Positions 60,765 through 64,000 of a stretch of DNA of 64,000 nucleotides are shown here, one piece after another. The stretch covers positions 930,001 to 994,000 of the forward strand of contig NZ_LYPC01000014.1 of the NCBI RefSeq assembly GCF_001700435.1, read 5' to 3'. The notes under the pieces are model-generated. The model saw only the letters and a program-made list of their open reading frames with translations, was not told the origin of the DNA and did no database searches. Each line of letters starts with the position of its first letter. Positions within the stretch are counted from its first letter, which is position 1. Source of the stretch: Paenibacillus pectinilyticus. GTDB taxonomy: Bacteria; Bacillota; Bacilli; Paenibacillales; NBRC-103111. A program made the position numbers and the translations under genes.

Positions 60765-61658
60765 ATGCGCGAAGCAACTAGAGCGCTGGTGGATCCTGTC
60801 TCGTTGAACAACTCGATGGGGAGGAAGTTCATTCCCTCGAACTTTATCGTTAATTTCGTCAAATATGCCATTCTATCTATCGCAACGATATTCGTACTAT
60901 TTCCACCCTTTATCATTGTGATTAATGCTTTCAAAAGTAATGAGGAATATGCCAAATCGGGGTTGTTCGATTTGCCTCACAGCTTTATGAATTGGGACAA
61001 TTTCTTGGTTGTTCTGCAGGTAGGGCGGATGGGCCAGGCATTTGTTAACATCGGTATCGTCATTGTGATGGCTGTCGTGTGTAACGTGATGCTTGGCACG
61101 ATGATGGCATATGCATTGGGCCGATATGAGTTTCGATTGAAGAAGATGGTAATAGGGCTCTACGCGGTTGCAGTACTCATTCCCAGCATCACAACCCAGG
61201 TTGCCACGTTCTCGATCATTAAACATTTAGGTTTGTTTAATACGTATTATGCACCAGTTTTACTTTACAGCGGTACCGATTTGGTTCAACTTTTTTTATA
61301 TTTACAGTTTATCCGCAACATTCCGTACGAGATTGACGAATCCGCCATGCTGGCTGGGGCTTCTCTGTTTCGGATTTACCGTGCAATCATCTTTCCGCTC
61401 TTAGCACCAGCAACAGCGACTTTGGTTATTTTGAAAACGATCGGTATTTATAACGATATGTACACGCCTTATTTATATATGCCTGCGCAGCATCTAGGCG
61501 TCGTATCGACCACGCTGATGAAATTTTCAGGAACACATAGCGCAGAGTGGAATAGCATTAGTGCCGGTATTCTAATTGTTCTGATCCCTACGGTAGTGCT
61601 GTATTTATTTCTGCAAAAGTATATATTCGCCGGCATCATGAATGGTTCCATCAAGTGA
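60765..61658 (+). CDS. Sugar ABC transporter permease, MalG-like (module C)
   Basis: Second membrane subunit of 297 residues from ATG 60765, with GGGGGCGATTAGG as ribosome binding site inside the end of the previous gene. The EAA loop reads ESAMLAGASLFRIYRAIIFP: the usual Asp of the DGA motif is Ala. The rest of the protein, including a C-terminal FAGIMNGSIK, is normal, so it is expected to function. The GH36-type gene follows 20 bp later. Confidence 0.92.
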   Translation: MREATRALVDPVSLNNSMGRKFIPSNFIVNFVKYAILSIATIFVLFPPFIIVINAFKSNEEYAKSGLFDLPHSFMNWDNFLVVLQVGRMGQAFVNIGIVIVMAVVCNVMLGTMMAYALGRYEFRLKKMVIGLYAVAVLIPSITTQVATFSIIKHLGLFNTYYAPVLLYSGTDLVQLFLYLQFIRNIPYEIDESAMLAGASLFRIYRAIIFPLLAPATATLVILKTIGIYNDMYTPYLYMPAQHLGVVSTTLMKFSGTHSAEWNSISAGILIVLIPTVVLYLFLQKYIFAGIMNGSIK

Positions 61659-61678
61659 GTGTGCAGGGGAGTGGAGGG

Positions 61679-63661
61679 GTGAAAACGAAGAGCTTGCATT
61701 TTGACGATATTATTCAGGTTTCAACATCGGCCGATCAGTGGAAAGTAAATAAAAGCGATCCTGTTGGAGGATGGTTTATCGAGTGTGAACGTATTGCTTC
61801 ACGATTCATGGAAAGGATCGGTCCCATTTGCCTAGAAAAAGCAGTGAGATGGTTGTCCTTATCCAGAATTGATCCGTACTGGATGGAACCGTACGTTGGT
61901 GCAACTGGGGAAGCTATTCCCGCCGATACCCAGCTGCTGCTTTGGGAGCGGAGTGATGGGCTGTATGGTGTCATCCTGCCGCTCGTTTGCGCAGATTGCC
62001 GTACAACACTAGCGTCTGATGAACATGGCATCCACCTTAGGATAAAGGGCGAACTGCCCGCAAGTGACGAAGCAACGGTGGCTCTCGCCTACATCGGTTA
62101 TGGCGCGGATTATGCTGCCTTGGTTGAGAAAGCCATGCATGCTGCGGCTGCTCGTGTGAAGACATTTCGACTCCGCGAGGCGAAGAGCGCCCCTCCTTTT
62201 CTCCAGGGACTCGGCTGGTGCACATGGGATGCTTTTTATCATGAAGTCGATGAAGCGAAGCTGCTTGAAGGTTTGGAAAGCTTTAAAACTGGAGGGGTAA
62301 TCCCCCAATTTATCATCTTAGATGATGGGGCATGGGATACGGAAGGCGATTGGATATCTGATTTTTCCATTAATGCGAGTAAATTTCCTAGTGGGCTAGG
62401 TCCGTTTATTCAGAAAGTTAAACAGTGTTACGGTGTGACATGGTTTGGGATATGGCATGCGTTTCAAGGATATTGGGCAGGGATTCAGCCCGAGGGTGCG
62501 CTAGCCCGTAGATTTGCTTGGTTCCATAATCGGGCCGTTATTCGGCCGTGGGCACCTGAAGAAGTTGATCTTTATCTCGTAGAGCCCGAGGAAGCTCCTC
62601 GCTTATATAACGAGTTGTACCAGTTTCTGGCGGAGGTTGGTGTCGATATGGTCAAGGTCGATGGCCAGTCGGCACTTGAGCTTTTTGCCCATGGCAAGCG
62701 AAATGTGGTCAGCACGATGAGAGCTTATCAGGAAGCGATGCAGTCGGCAGCACAACGCTATTTCGACGGCAACCTGATCCATAGTATGTGTCACGGATCT
62801 GATATCCCGTTTCATATGAATTCTTCCCTTGTATGGCGAAATTCACAGGATTATTTCCCAACCAAGGGCATGGCCGATCAACAGAAACACATCTATGTCA
62901 ATGCGATGAACAATATTTGGTCTTCTACCTTTGCGATTCCCGATTGGGACATGTTTCAGACCCATCAAGAAGGGGCTGCTTTTCATGCTGCGGCTAGGTC
63001 AATATCTGGGGGGCCTATATATGTGTGTGATAAGCCAGGTCAGCAAAATTTTGATCTTTTGCAGAAGTTAACGATCTCAGGCGGGGTTGTGCTGCGCTGT
63101 GAAAGCCCAGCTTTGCCTACGGCGGACTGTGTTTTAGTTAATTGCTTGGGATTCCCGCAGATACTAAAAGTGAGGAATTACGCAGGCGTAAGTGGACTGT
63201 TGGGTCTCTTTCATTGTTTCAAAGGTGGTGGTCGGTTGTCCACTTCGATCAGCTCAAGAGCTATCCCAGGTTTAACAGGGGAACGCTTCGCTGTTTATTG
63301 TAATCGTCAACAGATGCTTCGCATCGTCGCTGCGGAAGAAGAGCTTCAACTTACGCTCGATACCGCGGAATATGAACTCGTCTCATTCACGCCAATTCAG
63401 CGAGGTTTTGCACCGATCGGAATTACGGACAAGTTTAATCATGCGGGAAGCATTGCCGAATGGGAAGTCACAGAGAATGGACATAAGGTTTTCGTGAAAG
63501 ATGGCGGTGCTGTGATTCTTATGTACTGTGAAACGATCCCTCAGGAAGTACGGATCGACGGTTGCGGAACCGATTTTACCTACGACGAAGTGCACGGAAT
63601 CTTGCATATTTCGGCGCCTATTGGCAATGCAGTTGTCATAGAAGTGCTCCTTACGAAGTAA
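61679..63661 (+). CDS. GH36/Sip1 raffinose-synthase-type glycosidase
   Basis: Cytoplasmic enzyme of 660 residues of the alkaline alpha-galactosidase/raffinose-synthase (Sip1) branch of GH36. Visible: GLGWCTWDAFYHEVDE at the first strand; FIILDDGAWDTEGDWISDF; WFGIWHAFQGYWAG; nucleophile Asp328 in DMVKVDGQSALELF; acid/base Asp391 in RNSQDYFP; IPDWDMFQTHQ; and GGPIYVCDKPG. GTG 61679 is preferred because GGGGAGTGG precedes it; the frame extends to GTG 61655 without a site. Bacterial members mostly hydrolyse alpha-galactosides rather than synthesise raffinose. It is the first enzyme gene after the module C importer. Confidence 0.87.
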   Translation: MKTKSLHFDDIIQVSTSADQWKVNKSDPVGGWFIECERIASRFMERIGPICLEKAVRWLSLSRIDPYWMEPYVGATGEAIPADTQLLLWERSDGLYGVILPLVCADCRTTLASDEHGIHLRIKGELPASDEATVALAYIGYGADYAALVEKAMHAAAARVKTFRLREAKSAPPFLQGLGWCTWDAFYHEVDEAKLLEGLESFKTGGVIPQFIILDDGAWDTEGDWISDFSINASKFPSGLGPFIQKVKQCYGVTWFGIWHAFQGYWAGIQPEGALARRFAWFHNRAVIRPWAPEEVDLYLVEPEEAPRLYNELYQFLAEVGVDMVKVDGQSALELFAHGKRNVVSTMRAYQEAMQSAAQRYFDGNLIHSMCHGSDIPFHMNSSLVWRNSQDYFPTKGMADQQKHIYVNAMNNIWSSTFAIPDWDMFQTHQEGAAFHAAARSISGGPIYVCDKPGQQNFDLLQKLTISGGVVLRCESPALPTADCVLVNCLGFPQILKVRNYAGVSGLLGLFHCFKGGGRLSTSISSRAIPGLTGERFAVYCNRQQMLRIVAAEEELQLTLDTAEYELVSFTPIQRGFAPIGITDKFNHAGSIAEWEVTENGHKVFVKDGGAVILMYCETIPQEVRIDGCGTDFTYDEVHGILHISAPIGNAVVIEVLLTK

Positions 63662-63693
63662 GGTTAAATAGAACAGGAAGGGGGGCAGAGAAC

Positions 63694-64000
63694 GTGCCAA
63701 CATCGAAAATTAACGAGCCCAATTCGGAGAAAAAGTTGCGTTGGAAAATTGGGAATGAAGCAGGTATTGTCTGGGACATTCAACGAGATGACCTGGCTCA
63801 CCAAGATCATGTTGAAATGAGCGGCAAAGAGATCTCCCTCATTGTGACGTATGGCATAGATTCGCAAGGCGGTATTATTTTAAAACGGAAAGTCGTTTGG
63901 CCTGGTTTGCGCACGATTCCGAATGATACCCATGCTAGCTTAATGGAGGAATTTGGGCAGGAGCTTTTGCCTAGAATGTCTGTAAGCGGTCAGGTTATCC
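63694..64000 (+). CDS. Unidentified protein, 3' partial
   Basis: A GTG at 63694 preceded by AGGAAGGGGGGCAGAGAAC starts a frame open to the window end (102 codons). The visible part is mostly beta-strand-like (KLRWKIGNEAGIVWDIQ, ISLIVTYGIDSQGGIILKR), with VVWPGLRTIPNDTHASL. No signal peptide is present. It resembles the N-terminal beta-sandwich that precedes (alpha/alpha)6 barrels in several cytoplasmic glycosidases, which fits its position 32 bp after the GH36-type gene, but I do not recognise the family. Confidence 0.6.
   Translation, partial: MPTSKINEPNSEKKLRWKIGNEAGIVWDIQRDDLAHQDHVEMSGKEISLIVTYGIDSQGGIILKRKVVWPGLRTIPNDTHASLMEEFGQELLPRMSVSGQVI

Noticed and set aside
1-64000. Insertion sequences, prophage or integrated element
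   Set aside because: No transposase, integrase, terminal inverted repeats with target duplications or tRNA-linked attachment sites were seen.

Overview
The window looks like a chromosomal carbohydrate-utilisation region of a Gram-positive Firmicute, most likely Paenibacillus or a close relative. The reasons are moderate GC, strong AGGAGG-type ribosome binding sites, lipoprotein substrate-binding proteins, YesM/YesN-type two-component pairs, LplB/YtcP-type permeases, many Fe/ZnF-free AraC-type regulators and CcpA-like (cre) operator sequences. The genus assignment is inference.

Layout. (1) 1-10.4 kb: a membrane-bound AraC-type regulator (5' end outside the window), one ABC importer (binding protein plus two permeases), a divergent GH95-like enzyme and a secreted PL6 lyase. 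(2) 10.7-12.4 kb: an HPr-like protein lacking the phosphorylatable histidine, coupled to a SelO/YdiU protein. (3) 12.8-21.0 kb: a very large secreted glycosidase with FN3 and carbohydrate-binding modules, then a sugar isomerase-like protein, a Gfo/Idh/MocA oxidoreductase, a YVTN beta-propeller protein (minus strand) and an SMP-30 lactonase. (4) 21.2-31.8 kb: module A, made of histidine kinase, AraC-type response regulator, binding protein, two permeases, a secreted GH39-like enzyme and a cytoplasmic GH31 alpha-xylosidase-like enzyme. (5) 32.0-41.4 kb: LTA-synthase-like protein, a DUF559-like endonuclease-domain protein in a repeat-rich area, a divergent AraC/GH127 pair, an orphan small protein, a divergent PhyH dioxygenase/AraC pair and an HxlR regulator. 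(6) 41.5-50.7 kb: module B, with the same five-gene order followed by a GH95 fucosidase. (7) 50.8-51.6 kb: two adjacent minisatellite arrays (52-bp and 51-bp units). (8) 51.9-55.7 kb: a secreted GH39-like enzyme and a secreted GH5 mannanase-like enzyme. (9) 55.8-64.0 kb: module C, again kinase, regulator, binding protein and two permeases, followed by a GH36/Sip1-type enzyme and an unidentified gene cut by the window end.

How it works together (inference): secreted enzymes (PL6, two TIM-barrel GH5-like enzymes, two GH39-like enzymes) cut plant or algal polysaccharides. Each importer brings in a different oligosaccharide under its own sensor. Enzymes without signal peptides (GH31, GH95, GH95-like, GH127, GH36) finish degradation in the cytoplasm. 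The set of xylosidase, fucosidase, arabinofuranosidase, galactosidase-like and mannanase-like activities points to hemicelluloses such as xyloglucan and galactomannan. No ATPase subunit is present for any of the four importers, so a shared MsmX-type ATPase must lie elsewhere. No tRNA, rRNA, CRISPR array, transposase or prophage gene was found.

Most notable observations: a threefold repeated sensor-transporter-enzyme module; a hairpin between binding-protein and permease genes in all three modules; a 39-bp bipartite direct repeat in module A; a GH95-like enzyme with its general-base Asp replaced by Glu; a histidine-less HPr-like protein coupled to SelO; a 21-bp inverted repeat family with a compensatory arm change; and three unrelated arrays that all have a spacing close to 51-52 bp.
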